A stretch of 64,000 nt of DNA from Lentinula raphanica (Eukaryota > Basidiomycota > Agaricomycetes > Agaricales > Omphalotaceae), in contig JANVFP010000002.1 in the NCBI GenBank assembly GCA_027919835.1, positions 496,001 to 560,000 on the forward strand. Direction: 5' to 3'. Shown here in pieces: positions 37,449-47,367 of the stretch. Positions within the stretch are counted from its first letter, which is position 1. The number at the start of each line of letters is the position of its first letter. The notes under the pieces are model-generated. The model was not told where the DNA came from and ran no database searches. It saw nothing but the letters and a program-made list of their open reading frames with translations. The position numbers and the translations under genes were made by a program.

Positions 37449-38232
37449 CTATTCTACCCATGATAACTTGATACCATCAACTTCCCGGAATACCATGATA
37501 CCACCAACTGGATGATTGGGGTCGTCCCCTGGACGAACAGGAATACGATCAAGGTGGACCCGTGGAGTATCATACATCCAAAAAACCGCGTAACTAAAAT
37601 ACTTGTCTGCACCAGTCAACTCTCTGTTATATAGGAAAACTTGCGCTCTGTCACCAGTACCCCAAACTGTTTTCACTAAAGAGATCCGTTTCTCGATAAC
37701 TGCACCGAGTTGGGATTCCTGCTCTGGTGTGACACCGGCTTGTATTCTGGAGCGGTCTGGGTCTAGCGTTTGCAAAACTTCTTCATTTGGTTGACGCATG
37801 AACCAAATGTATACGCGAATGTGACCCGGTTGACTGATTGCCGTACGTAGTAATTTTTTCGTGATTTTGTTCTAAGAAAAAGGAATTCAGAAAAGCAAGT
37901 GGTATCCCATGTAGTAATTCACTCACTATCACGTCCTTATCAGTCAATGTGTCCCAGTCTGGTTGTGTCTCCCGATACAGATGGACGGTCCATGCCCAAA
38001 GGTGAAACTCAGCAGAATCAGCATTGGCAGGCTGAGACGACGAAGAACTAGCTTCTTGGGAGAGAGGAGCAGCGGCCCGAGATGAAGAACCAACTTTTCC
38101 GGCCAGCTGGGACGAGCCTCCTGCCAGCTTTTGGAACCAGCCTGGCCCTTGAGGTGAAGGTGCGGAATTGACAACACCCATCAGGAAGAGACCGATGATC
38201 ATGAGGTGAATGAATCGAAGGTTGCGAAACAT
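37449..38232 (-). CDS. Small secreted protein, member A of a local family
   Basis: Unknown function. Two exons join through a 60-nt intron (GTGAGT...TTCTTAG, about 37872-37926) in phase 0. The product of about 240 residues begins with a signal peptide (MFRNLRFIHLMIIGLFLMGV, cleavage near VNSA) followed by a Ser/Gly/Ala-rich linker. The folded part holds FHLWAWTVHLYRE, GHIRVYIWFMRQP, an AGV-x3-QESQL segment, FLYNRE and FSYAVFWM. The gene at 47.7 kb shares the same order of these blocks, so the two look like divergent paralogues. No catalytic motif is seen. It could be an effector or cell-surface protein, but that is inference from secretion and local duplication alone. Confidence 0.68.
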
Positions 38233-39240
38233 TGGAGTTTTTTGGAGTCGTAGAACGGTAAAGGTTCGATTGAAAGCGATAGTAAGTCGGATAAGCGTCG
38301 CAAACGAAAACTGCCAGCAGTTTTTTGTGGGGAGTTAGAATGCATAAACCTGAGCCTTTTATGCAACCCGACAGATATTTGTGCAGGTTTGGGGCGAATA
38401 TTTTCGTTTAAAAAAAGCTGGGATAACCCAAGTAAATGATGAATATTATACTTTTCTTGTTCAGGTGTATTCCTTTTGTGCCAGGAGTGTAATCTTCGAA
38501 GTTCAGCGCACATCTCCGATGCGTCCCTTTCTCAGCACTCTCAGCGAACAGAGGCTACACAGCCTACTCATCTGACGCCGCTCAGATAGGACCTGGAGGG
38601 ATCTTTATCCAAGTCACTGGAACACGGGGACGATGTGTTTTTGCCTCAACTTCACATGGATGAACACTGCATGACCATGCAAGATTCCCTTTTTCAGTCT
38701 GCCAGTAACCCAGGCTACTATATCAGGCTATATCTTTCCAGAACATTGCCTCTCACCGCTTGTAAGTAATATCCATCAGCATCATGGCGAAACCTTCGCT
38801 GGTTCCTGTGGGCCCGAACTGACTGGGAATACCGACTGATCATTTCCCCCGGGCCCTCACCCGTTCTGACACCCGTTCACTCAGATATCATAGCTCGAAT
38901 AAGACTTGAGTTGGCGTGGAAGAATGTTGAACGCTGAGCACTTGATCCTGGCCAGGAGTGGAGAATATGACGCTCCTACTACATATCAAACTTCGAGAAC
39001 TTGATAAAAATTAAAAAACTCAACCTCTCGCCGACAAAACTCACTCTATTGAATCGTTCTATTATTGTATAGCCTATGCCCGATTGGGCGTCGAACAGCA
39101 TCCCCACTTGTGAGTATCTTGAGGCTCAGGTTGTATCAGATTGTATCCTTTCGTGTTGAAAGGGTTCACATTGGGCATGCAATTCATCTTCGCACATCCC
39201 CGCGCCTTTTTGCTTTCTTCCCCATGCCGAATTAGCTCAG
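38233..39240. other. Intergenic stretch, about 1 kb
   Basis: The promoter side of the secreted protein gene, with a CATAAAAGG sequence on the minus strand at about 38355-38363. No gene recognised. Confidence 0.4.
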
Positions 39241-39965
39241 CTTTTGCAGCCCTGCAGACTCAACTAAGGCCGTTCGGATAGGACTCGGAATATTCATCCA
39301 GGATGAGCGCATGGAGACAGATGGCTACAGATGGTCGCCTTGAGTTCGCATAGATGGTCTGATAGCGTCGCAACTCGCTTGTCTCATCAGGCCGCAGTGT
39401 AATCTGGTTCATGAGCTGGGACGAGTCTTTGCTTGCTTCAGCCAGCACCAGTAAATTCGCCACGACCACCTCTTCGTTCACTGAACAGGGCATGGAAGGG
39501 ATGGAGTAGCCAGAGGTCCGTCTGCCAAAACAAAAAGACTCGCTTGGATACAACCCTCATGAACCTGTAATATCAATTCTATGATCTCCTGGTCAGCCTT
39601 CGCTCTTGAGCAAACACAACCTGATCCAGGTGTCGATCCGAGCATATGGACTCGTATGGATCGGCGGACGATACCACTTACCAGACAATACCTCTTCAAT
39701 ACCAGCCAATACCTCTCTGACACGGTCCAGATCTTAACACAGTTCGTCATTCCACACTGCCCTTGTTTCCACCATCATTCATCTGCAAATCAGAAAGATT
39801 GAGAATCATCAGCCTTCAACGTCAGAGCATTGCTTTCATGCGCCATGGGGCAGAAGCAGCACATACCTGGATGATTCCAGATAATTCTGCAGGCTTAGAT
39901 GTACCAGCAGGTACGGGTCCAAGTTTCCAACGAATGAAGGTCGAACTTGAGATATCTGGCAACAT
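39241..39965 (-). pseudogene. Degenerate gene, unit A of a tandem exon repeat
   Basis: Not recognised. The minus strand shows exon-like pieces with splice signals: TFIRWKLGPVPAGTS... ending in CAG then GTATGT (about 39870), a helical piece DRVREVLAGIEEVLS (about 39725-39670), CSRAKADQEIIELILQ (about 39615-39565), and an open terminal frame NEEVVVANLLVLAEASKDSS to the stop at 39260. Not all junctions can be joined in frame, so it is probably decaying. It could instead be a short real gene with introns I misplace. Confidence 0.35.
39566..39920. repeat. Tandem repeat unit A
   Basis: Aligns over about 300 bp with 40012-40449. Shared blocks include CAGCCTTCGCTCTTGAGC, a CAGAAAGATT block and GGGCAGAAGCA. 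Spacing between copies is about 450-465 bp, with indels. Confidence 0.75.
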
Positions 39966-40011
39966 GGTAAAAATTTTTTTTTTTCGGAAAACCCCGCAGA
40001 TGTCATTATGC

Positions 40012-40449
40012 ACCTGTAATTTATAACATTTCTTGGATGACGGATCTCCTGCTCAGCCTTCGCTCTTGAGCGAACACAGCCTGATCCAGCAACGATCCGA
40101 CGCTGATAGGGATAAAGGAAAAGAAGGGATTTGCGGGTGATGGCATATGGATCAGCGAAATGATACCAGACGATACCATCTCTCTGATACGGTTCAGGAG
40201 ACTCCAGGTTGTTAATCCACACCGCCCTCGTTGCCACCGATATCCATCTGCAATTCAGAAAGATTCAGAGATCACCACCTTCACCGTCGCAGCATCACTT
40301 TCACCATGCGCTGTAGGGCAGAAGCAACGCATACCTGAAAAAGCTCAGAACGGATTCATCAAGTTGGAGCATCTCCGCCGTTGCTAACATGCGAGACTCG
40401 GGGGATTTCTACAGGCTCAGAGCTGCTCAGAGGTACTAGCAGGTACTGG
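40012..40449. repeat. Tandem repeat unit B, interrupted by the copia element
   Basis: Diverged copy of 39566-39920. Its end (GGTACTGG) corresponds to GGTACGGG in unit A, and the alignment resumes beyond the retrotransposon at 45625-45650, so the element inserted inside this unit. Confidence 0.7.
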
Positions 40450-40819
40450 TGTCGAGAGGATACTGAGGAAGGACGTGTCGAGGAGCCCCGATCGGACTGT
40501 GAGGCTATGACCCACCATATGGTTACATGGGTTATCTTTTCCAGAGCGCAGGACAGTCGGTTTCATCTTTTACTTCCGTTCTCTAGATCCGTATTTCCTT
40601 ATTTATACTCGCAGAGCGCTATTCATGCCCTCAGTTGTTTGCACTCATTCGTGCGCTTCTGAGGGTACGTTCATTCTAGATATCATTACCTGTAGAACGG
40701 GACTGATTCTTACTTATACAGATTGATACTTACTGTAGTTTCTACAGGTACTTATAAATACGAGTTGTTTGCACTCATTCGTGCGCTTCTGAGGATTGAT
40801 ACTTACTGTAGTTTCTACA
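40450..40819 (+). repeat. 5' LTR of the copia element
   Basis: 370 bp, identical to 45250-45619. Internally a 32-bp block occurs twice (40633-40664 and 40763-40794), and a 26-bp block ending in the LTR terminus also occurs twice (40721-40746 and 40794-40819). Confidence 0.97.
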
Positions 40820-40836
40820 GGTTATGGGCCCCGCCC
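40820..40836 (+). other. Primer-binding site of the copia element
   Basis: GGTTATGGGCCCCGC directly follows the 5' LTR. It is complementary to the anticodon stem-loop of initiator tRNA-Met (CAU loop), as used by elements primed by a half-tRNA, not by the tRNA 3' end. Confidence 0.6.
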
Positions 40837-40909
40837 GCTGCTGAACTACTCACGAACTTGAAAACCTTGGAATAGCGACTCTCGAAAACATAGAACCCGA
40901 AACTGAAAA

Positions 40910-43900
40910 ATGTCGACCACTGCATCTATCCCTACGCCTGTGCCGGAGGTCCCCGAAGATCAAAAATTCGACGGGGGCATTCGGATTGCTTGGAAACCGA
41001 TTGAAAGAAAAATAAAAGTAGCCCTTCGAGCCCAAGGACTCGACGGTTACATCGATGGGACTGTGAACAAGCCCTCAACTGATAAGACCACTGGAACCCC
41101 ATCCGAGGCCACGCCTGTGTATTCCGATAAACCATCTCGTCCCGAATGGACCTTCCGTAACAACCGCACCAAAGGGATCATCGAGTCATACATCGCTGAT
41201 CTACCTTCGTTCATTCCGGAAGTTGACGATCTGGATGCAAAATCCCTCTTCGATAAGCTCGTGGAGGAATTCGGTCAGAAAGACGACATGCGAAAGGTAC
41301 TCACCATGCGACGATTACGAAGTCACATCTTTCGGGAGGAGGAAACTCTTGACGTGTTCTTCAAAACCCTGAGAGACCTCCGTAAGGAGGCCATCGATAT
41401 GGGTAACGAGGTTCCTGATAAAGTATTTCGCGAGATCATCCTGGCGGCGTTCCCGACCACGGCCTTCGATACCATCATGCAGAACATCAATGCGAACCCA
41501 ACCACATTTGCCACCTCTATGTCGGTAATCCAACAGATAGCGTTCCAGTATTCCCGAGCGTCAAATCGCCCAGACGCCGCAATCCCTGGGGATAGACTTC
41601 CACAGGCGAACGCGGTATCGTCGCTAGCCTCCCGAATCGAGTCCCTGGAGAAGCAGATACAGACATCGGCGAATGTTGTGCGGTCGCCCGAAAAGAAATG
41701 CCGGAACTGTCAGCGAAGCGGACACGTCGCTGAGGACTGTTTCAGACGAGGCGGTGGAAAGGAGGGTCAGTATCCTTCCTGGTGGAAGGGGAAGAAAGAC
41801 TCACCTTCGAATCCAACGGCAAACGTGGTCAATGCCCCAGTCATTGGGGAGCTCACTCAGCACTACGGACTGAGCGCCTCAACCAACGGGGAAGGAGGGA
41901 ATGCGATATATGCGGATACGGGGGCGTCTGATCATTTCTTCCGGAAACGGGAGGACTTTGTCACCTATACTCCATGCGTACGACAGGCGAAATCCTCTGA
42001 GGCGTCGACTCCCTTGAGAATTGTTGGGTATGGGAAGGTCATCAAAAGATTTGAAAACGAAGATGGGAAGGTTGTGCTCACCTTCGAAAACGCTTTCCAT
42101 ACCCCTGACGTATCCTATAACCTCGTCTCGATATCCCGAATGGACAAGTTGGGATATCAAATTCTCTTCGGAAACGGCCTCGCAAAGTTCTTCAGTCCGC
42201 AAGGAAAGCATTTCCTAACCGGGCATGGGTCGGATGGGTTGTACAGATTATTCGAAGCCAGAGAACCTCACCAGGGACTTGCTGCTAAGTCTCGCTCCCT
42301 TAACTGCCCAACCGATCTCGAGACCTGGCACCGTCGCCTGGGACACGCTGGCATGACCCGCATAAAGATGATGATACAGAAAAACCTCGTCGATGGACTA
42401 GAAGTCGTGGGTCCGGTGGATGAGAAGCTGGAAGAGTGTGATAGTTGTCATTTGGGCAAGGCGAAGAGGAGACCTTTTGATGCCGTGACGACGAGAGAGT
42501 CCCGTCTCCTTGAGAGAGTACACGTTGACTTAACAGGGCCTATGCGGGTTCGTGCCATTGGAGGTTACTACTACTCCATGCCAATCGTCGACGGTCATTC
42601 AGCGATGGGACGGGATTTCTATCTTGCCAATAAGGAATCGGATACAACCCTCGCGGCGATGAAGTCATACAAAGCGAGGGCTGAAAATGAGACTGGTATG
42701 AGCCTGTTGAGGATACGAATCGATGGGGGGAGAGAGTTTAATAGTGGGGTGTGGCAGAAGTGGGCTGACGAGAATGGCATCATACTCGAGATCATCCCTC
42801 CTTACTCGTCTGCGGCAAACGGCGTAGCTGAGCGCAAGCATGGCTTCACCTTCGAACGTGTCCGTACGATCCTACACGATTCTGGCCTCCCATTCTTCCT
42901 TTGGGCTTATGCATGCGCCTACATCGTCTATACAGACAACCTATTGCCGGCCTACAGAGTCAACTTCAGGATCCCCGCTGAGATTTGGTACAAAAAAAGG
43001 GTAGATGTGGCTCACCTCCGTCCTTTTGGAGCTATTGCATGGGGTATCGTGGTCGACAAAACTCCTGGGAAACTCGACCTTAAAGGCTTTAGAGGTCGTC
43101 TGGTGGGATATGGGGCAGAGAGAGGAATGTACCTCTTGTATACCTCATCGGGGAGAGTTATTCCCAGCCGTGATGTCGACTTTGAGGAACGGATTCCCGC
43201 TAGACTGCCGATGGTTGGTGAAGAGGGGAGGATGAACCAAGAGGACCAGAGGTTATTCTTCCCAACCAACAGCGAGGCTAACGAGAACGTCAAAATCAAC
43301 GACGTAGACGACAATGATGCCGACAACAACGCAAGGCTGACAGATGACAGCCATGCCGAGATCGACTCCGAAATCAATCCGATTGCCGATTTTGAACATC
43401 ATGCCGACGATAGTCTTCCTAAGCCCAGCGAGATACACACCCACCAGATCCAACCAAGACGCTCTAATCGCACACGAAATCCTTCAGCAAAAGCTGCCGA
43501 AACTCAGGAATTCTTATTCCGCAAGGAAAAGGCCAAGAAATCCGGAGAAGACTGGGCTACAAGCCACGGTCCTCGAGCGAATCTGGTCTCATTCTCCATG
43601 CTCACGACGTTTCTTCCAGACGAAGTGGGAGCTGAGATGAATGTGGCGTTAACGGCCTTGGGACTGCCTATGGTTCCCAAATCGTTCATGAAGGCCATGG
43701 AGGATGCCGAGAGGTGGATGCCAGCTGTAGAAAAAGAGAAGGAGAGGATGGAAGAGTTCGGGGTCTTTGGTCCTCTTCAAGATCCACCTGCCGGGGCAAC
43801 TATACTAAACCCTCTATGGGTCTTCGCGCACAAGATTGACGGGTCGGGGAACATCGTCGATGAGAAAGCGAGATTGGTAGTAAACGGCGGAAAACAGACT

Positions 43901-45244
43901 GAAGGAATCGACTACCATGAAACCTTTGCGGCCGTCCTACGCTTTGAATCCCTCCGTATCTTGATCGCAGTGTGGGTCACTCTGGGCTACAACATCTGGC
44001 AGATCGACTTTGCATCAGCATACCTCAACGCCGACTTGAAAGAAGAAATCTTCGTACGGCCTCCTGAGGGATTTGAGGGTCGAGGATCAGGCAAGGTGAT
44101 GAGGTTAAAGAAATCTCTCTATGGGACGATGCAGGCAGGAAGAAATTGGTGGAAGACCTTGGACTCCGCATATCAAGACTTGGGCTACGTCCGCTCACAG
44201 GCTGATCAGTGCGTCAGAAGTAGGGTATCCGAAGCAGGGGAGACTATTACTGGGACGTACACGGATGACACGCTGGGAGGTTCGTCGTCAGTCGAAGAGA
44301 TGAAGAAGGCTAAAGGGGAGTTGGGGAAGAAGTATCGGATGAGAGACACCGACAGCGTCCAGTTCGCACTGGGGATGAAACTGGTCCACGACAAAGAAGA
44401 TGGGACAGCGACCCTCTCGATGCCAGCGTACTGGGAACAGGTATTTGCACGCCATGGACTACAGGATCTCAAGCCGAAGGCCACCCCAATGGCTCCAGGG
44501 GTCGTGCTTACCGTTGACCAGGCTCCGAAGACTGACGAGGACCGCGTATTCATGAACGACAAACCATACGCGGAAATCCTCGGTGCGATCCAATTCGGTC
44601 AGGGAGCATGTCGTCCCGACATAGCATACGCTACGAACCTACTGTCTAGGTTTCTTCAAAACCCGGGTCGTGCTCACTGGAACGCCCTAGTCCACCTGTG
44701 CAGGTATATCATCGGTACGAAGGACTACGGAATCACCTATCGACGAGAATCCGGAGGTCTGGAGCCTCGAACGTACTGCGACGCTGACTACGCAACGTGC
44801 ATAGATACTCGCCGATCCACGAGTGGGGTCATCACTTTCATCGCGGGAGGTCCGGTTTTCTGGATGGCGAAGCGTCAGGACGTGGTGGCATTGTCGACTA
44901 CAGAGGCTGAATACATCGCGTATGGAAAGGGTGCCCAACAGGCTCGATGGGTTCACAACTTCTTAGCAGAAATTGGTCATGCTCCTTCTCTACCTTCGAA
45001 CCTCTATGCGGACAACAAGGGGGCAATTGCTATATCAGAAAACCCGAAGTTTCACCAGCGTGTCAAGCATATCGATATCCGTTATCATTACCTTCGGGAC
45101 GTAGTGGAACGCGGGGAGATCAAAATTCATTATGTGGGCTCTGAGGACAACGCTGCCGATATCCTCACCAAGCCTTTGGGTGCTACCTTACATCGTCGAC
45201 AAGTAGGAATGTTGGGTCTGGCCCCCAGTGGTGATCGGGCCTAG
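40910..45244 (+). CDS. Copia Gag-Pol polyprotein, 1444 aa
   Basis: A single frame with no stop or frameshift. An N-terminal Gag region of the UBN2 type (about residues 90-230) is followed by a CCHC zinc knuckle (264-277, CRNCQRSGHVAEDC), an aspartic protease centred on D336 (YADTGASDHF), a GAG-pre-integrase HHCC zinc region starting at H474 (TWHRRLGH), integrase with D540, D605 and E641 (DD35E spacing), reverse transcriptase with IDFASAYLN and YTDD at 1117-1120 (the commoner form is YVDD), and RNase H from about 1290 (YCDADYA, STTEAEYIA, LYADNKGAI). The stop codon TAG overlaps the polypurine tract. The ATG at 40910 lies 90 bp after the LTR. Confidence 0.96.
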   Translation: MSTTASIPTPVPEVPEDQKFDGGIRIAWKPIERKIKVALRAQGLDGYIDGTVNKPSTDKTTGTPSEATPVYSDKPSRPEWTFRNNRTKGIIESYIADLPSFIPEVDDLDAKSLFDKLVEEFGQKDDMRKVLTMRRLRSHIFREEETLDVFFKTLRDLRKEAIDMGNEVPDKVFREIILAAFPTTAFDTIMQNINANPTTFATSMSVIQQIAFQYSRASNRPDAAIPGDRLPQANAVSSLASRIESLEKQIQTSANVVRSPEKKCRNCQRSGHVAEDCFRRGGGKEGQYPSWWKGKKDSPSNPTANVVNAPVIGELTQHYGLSASTNGEGGNAIYADTGASDHFFRKREDFVTYTPCVRQAKSSEASTPLRIVGYGKVIKRFENEDGKVVLTFENAFHTPDVSYNLVSISRMDKLGYQILFGNGLAKFFSPQGKHFLTGHGSDGLYRLFEAREPHQGLAAKSRSLNCPTDLETWHRRLGHAGMTRIKMMIQKNLVDGLEVVGPVDEKLEECDSCHLGKAKRRPFDAVTTRESRLLERVHVDLTGPMRVRAIGGYYYSMPIVDGHSAMGRDFYLANKESDTTLAAMKSYKARAENETGMSLLRIRIDGGREFNSGVWQKWADENGIILEIIPPYSSAANGVAERKHGFTFERVRTILHDSGLPFFLWAYACAYIVYTDNLLPAYRVNFRIPAEIWYKKRVDVAHLRPFGAIAWGIVVDKTPGKLDLKGFRGRLVGYGAERGMYLLYTSSGRVIPSRDVDFEERIPARLPMVGEEGRMNQEDQRLFFPTNSEANENVKINDVDDNDADNNARLTDDSHAEIDSEINPIADFEHHADDSLPKPSEIHTHQIQPRRSNRTRNPSAKAAETQEFLFRKEKAKKSGEDWATSHGPRANLVSFSMLTTFLPDEVGAEMNVALTALGLPMVPKSFMKAMEDAERWMPAVEKEKERMEEFGVFGPLQDPPAGATILNPLWVFAHKIDGSGNIVDEKARLVVNGGKQTEGIDYHETFAAVLRFESLRILIAVWVTLGYNIWQIDFASAYLNADLKEEIFVRPPEGFEGRGSGKVMRLKKSLYGTMQAGRNWWKTLDSAYQDLGYVRSQADQCVRSRVSEAGETITGTYTDDTLGGSSSVEEMKKAKGELGKKYRMRDTDSVQFALGMKLVHDKEDGTATLSMPAYWEQVFARHGLQDLKPKATPMAPGVVLTVDQAPKTDEDRVFMNDKPYAEILGAIQFGQGACRPDIAYATNLLSRFLQNPGRAHWNALVHLCRYIIGTKDYGITYRRESGGLEPRTYCDADYATCIDTRRSTSGVITFIAGGPVFWMAKRQDVVALSTTEAEYIAYGKGAQQARWVHNFLAEIGHAPSLPSNLYADNKGAIAISENPKFHQRVKHIDIRYHYLRDVVERGEIKIHYVGSEDNAADILTKPLGATLHRRQVGMLGLAPSGDRA

Positions 45245-45249
45245 GGGAG
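45242..45249 (+). other. Polypurine tract of the copia element
   Basis: TAGGGGAG immediately before the 3' LTR. The first three bases are the polyprotein stop codon. Confidence 0.75.
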
Positions 45250-45619
45250 TGTCGAGAGGATACTGAGGAAGGACGTGTCGAGGAGCCCCGATCGGACTGT
45301 GAGGCTATGACCCACCATATGGTTACATGGGTTATCTTTTCCAGAGCGCAGGACAGTCGGTTTCATCTTTTACTTCCGTTCTCTAGATCCGTATTTCCTT
45401 ATTTATACTCGCAGAGCGCTATTCATGCCCTCAGTTGTTTGCACTCATTCGTGCGCTTCTGAGGGTACGTTCATTCTAGATATCATTACCTGTAGAACGG
45501 GACTGATTCTTACTTATACAGATTGATACTTACTGTAGTTTCTACAGGTACTTATAAATACGAGTTGTTTGCACTCATTCGTGCGCTTCTGAGGATTGAT
45601 ACTTACTGTAGTTTCTACA
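45250..45619 (+). repeat. 3' LTR of the copia element
   Basis: 370 bp, identical to the 5' LTR. Followed by the target duplication ACTGG. Confidence 0.97.
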
Positions 45620-46375
45620 ACTGGTACCACGAATGAAGCCTTGGAGGTGCAAGACTCTGAAAACATGAAATTTCTGTTAGTACATCCCTCAAATGTACGT
45701 TCAACTTCTCCCTCACCTGTACCTCCCTAGTCGCGGCGCCTTGCTCTCATAGCATAAATTGAGTCGTAGAGATTCCGATCGCTCCTGTCTTGAGTCGTTT
45801 AGGTATCGCTCTTTAGTTTCGATGCATTGACTTGGAAGTGGAACACGGTTAACTCAGCTTCTCCTGCGCAGTCCCCTATCCTCTGAGTCATTCTTCCACC
45901 ACCCAAAACTCAGCGTGTAGTAGTAGTCCGGGTCCGTTATCCTCTGCATCAGATGTAGTAAGGACTTTCCCTGATATTTTCCTCGTCGCAGCTCCATTCG
46001 ACCCGGCTGTTACTGACTTGATAGGGGTTAGAGACAAAGCAGAGAGGACGAGACGTCAGATCTTCAGAAGTCGTTCAGGGATCGGACGTGGTCAATCTTG
46101 AGTTCAAATACTCTCAGAGCAGATCCTAGAAAGTCAGCGACGGAGAGGTGAACTTACATGTTGCAGCAACTGAGTCTGCATGTCGAAGCCAAGAAGGCAA
46201 GGTTGGCATTCGCTTGAAGTGCTTCCAGCTATCCGGCTAATCCCTGTTGAGGAAACGACGGAAGGTCTTGGTCGAAGCACGAAGGGTCGTTAGGCTTTTA
46301 TAATCCTCTTGACCTACATTCTCAGACGGATGTGTAAAATCTGAAAATGACATTGACCGTTCGAACACAAAGTGT
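45620..46375. other. Spacer between copia element and ETF-beta
   Basis: The first 30 bp continue repeat unit B. The block 45885-45960 matches 35790-35860 next to the ETF-beta relic. The remainder holds the ETF-beta 3' flank. No gene seen. Confidence 0.5.
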
Positions 46376-47367
46376 TTACACCGCAGTGAATCCTGCGGCT
46401 TTCAACTTCTCGACCAGTTCATCAACACTGTCTACTTTCGCACCACCCACGCGTTTGGGAGGTTCTGTGACTTTGAGGACTTCCATCTGCGGTTCGAACG
46501 ATACTCCAAGGTCGGCCGGTGTGAGTTTTGTGACGGGCTTCTTCTTGGCCTTCATGATATTAGGTAGAGAAGCGTAGCGAGGCTCTGTGTAAAACCAGAC
46601 ATCATTCACGGTTATCGAGTCAAGAACAAAGAATCAAGCATGCGCACCGTTCAGTCGTAAGTCCGTTGTCACAATCATAGGAAACCTAACCCGGACTTGC
46701 TCCAAACCACCGTCGATCTCCCGTGTGACCACCGCGTTCCTCTGTTCCAGATCCAACTCTACCTTGGACGCATACGTCGCCTGTCCCCAGCCCAACAAAC
46801 CAGCTAGCATTTGCCCCGTCTGTCCCAAGTCATCGTCAATAGCCTGTTTCCCCAGAATCACCATATCCACGTTCTCTTTCTCCTTCTGTTTGTCAATGAT
46901 AGCCCGAATAGCCTTTGCTACGCCTAATGGCTCCGGAGCAGGCGCTGATTCTGGGATTTCGACATGGATCGCGTTGTCTGCGCCCATTGCGAGAGCGGTT
47001 CGAAGAGTCTCGACGGATTTTGGAGGGCCGATGGTGAGGGCGGTGATGGTGAGAGGTTCTGAGCCTTTGGGAAGACGTTCGCGGATTCGGACTGCCTCTT
47101 CGATAGCAATTTCGTCGAAAGGGTTCTGGAAAGCAGTGTAGTAAATCGGTTAGTACACGTTAAGTGGATGGCACGACGAACCATGGAATGTTTGACGTTC
47201 AGATCTACTCCAGTTTGTTGAGGATTCACCCGAATCTTGACTGCATAATCAACTGCACTGAACGAATAGCACCCCGTTCAAATTGATAGTTTGATGATTT
47301 TGAGGAGAATGACTTGCCGTTTGACTGGAACGAGGATGTTCAACCATCGAGCGGGGGAAGGTCGCAT
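46376..47367 (-). CDS. CIR1: Electron transfer flavoprotein beta subunit
   Basis: The beta subunit of the mitochondrial-matrix ETF heterodimer, which passes electrons from acyl-CoA and other dehydrogenases to ETF-ubiquinone oxidoreductase. The start at 47367 gives [17 protein letters not shown], then exon 2 [18 protein letters not shown], then [21 protein letters not shown]. Family hallmarks include [20 protein letters not shown] (AMP-binding region), [25 protein letters not shown] and, after an intron near 46600, [17 protein letters not shown]. It ends with LKAAGFTAV. Intron 1 begins with GC (AAACG then GCAAGT), a GC-AG intron. Length (about 260 residues) is normal. It is the intact partner of the relic at 35.8-36.6 kb. 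Confidence 0.95.

Larger units (their letters stand above)
40450..45619 (+). mobile_element. Complete Ty1/copia LTR retrotransposon, 5170 bp
   Basis: Two 370-bp LTRs that are identical as read base by base enclose one uninterrupted polyprotein frame. The element begins TG and ends CA and is flanked by the 5-bp duplication ACTGG (40445-40449 and 45620-45624). Primer-binding site and polypurine tract are in place. Domain order is protease, integrase, reverse transcriptase, RNase H, which defines the copia superfamily. Everything needed for transposition appears intact. Confidence 0.97.
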
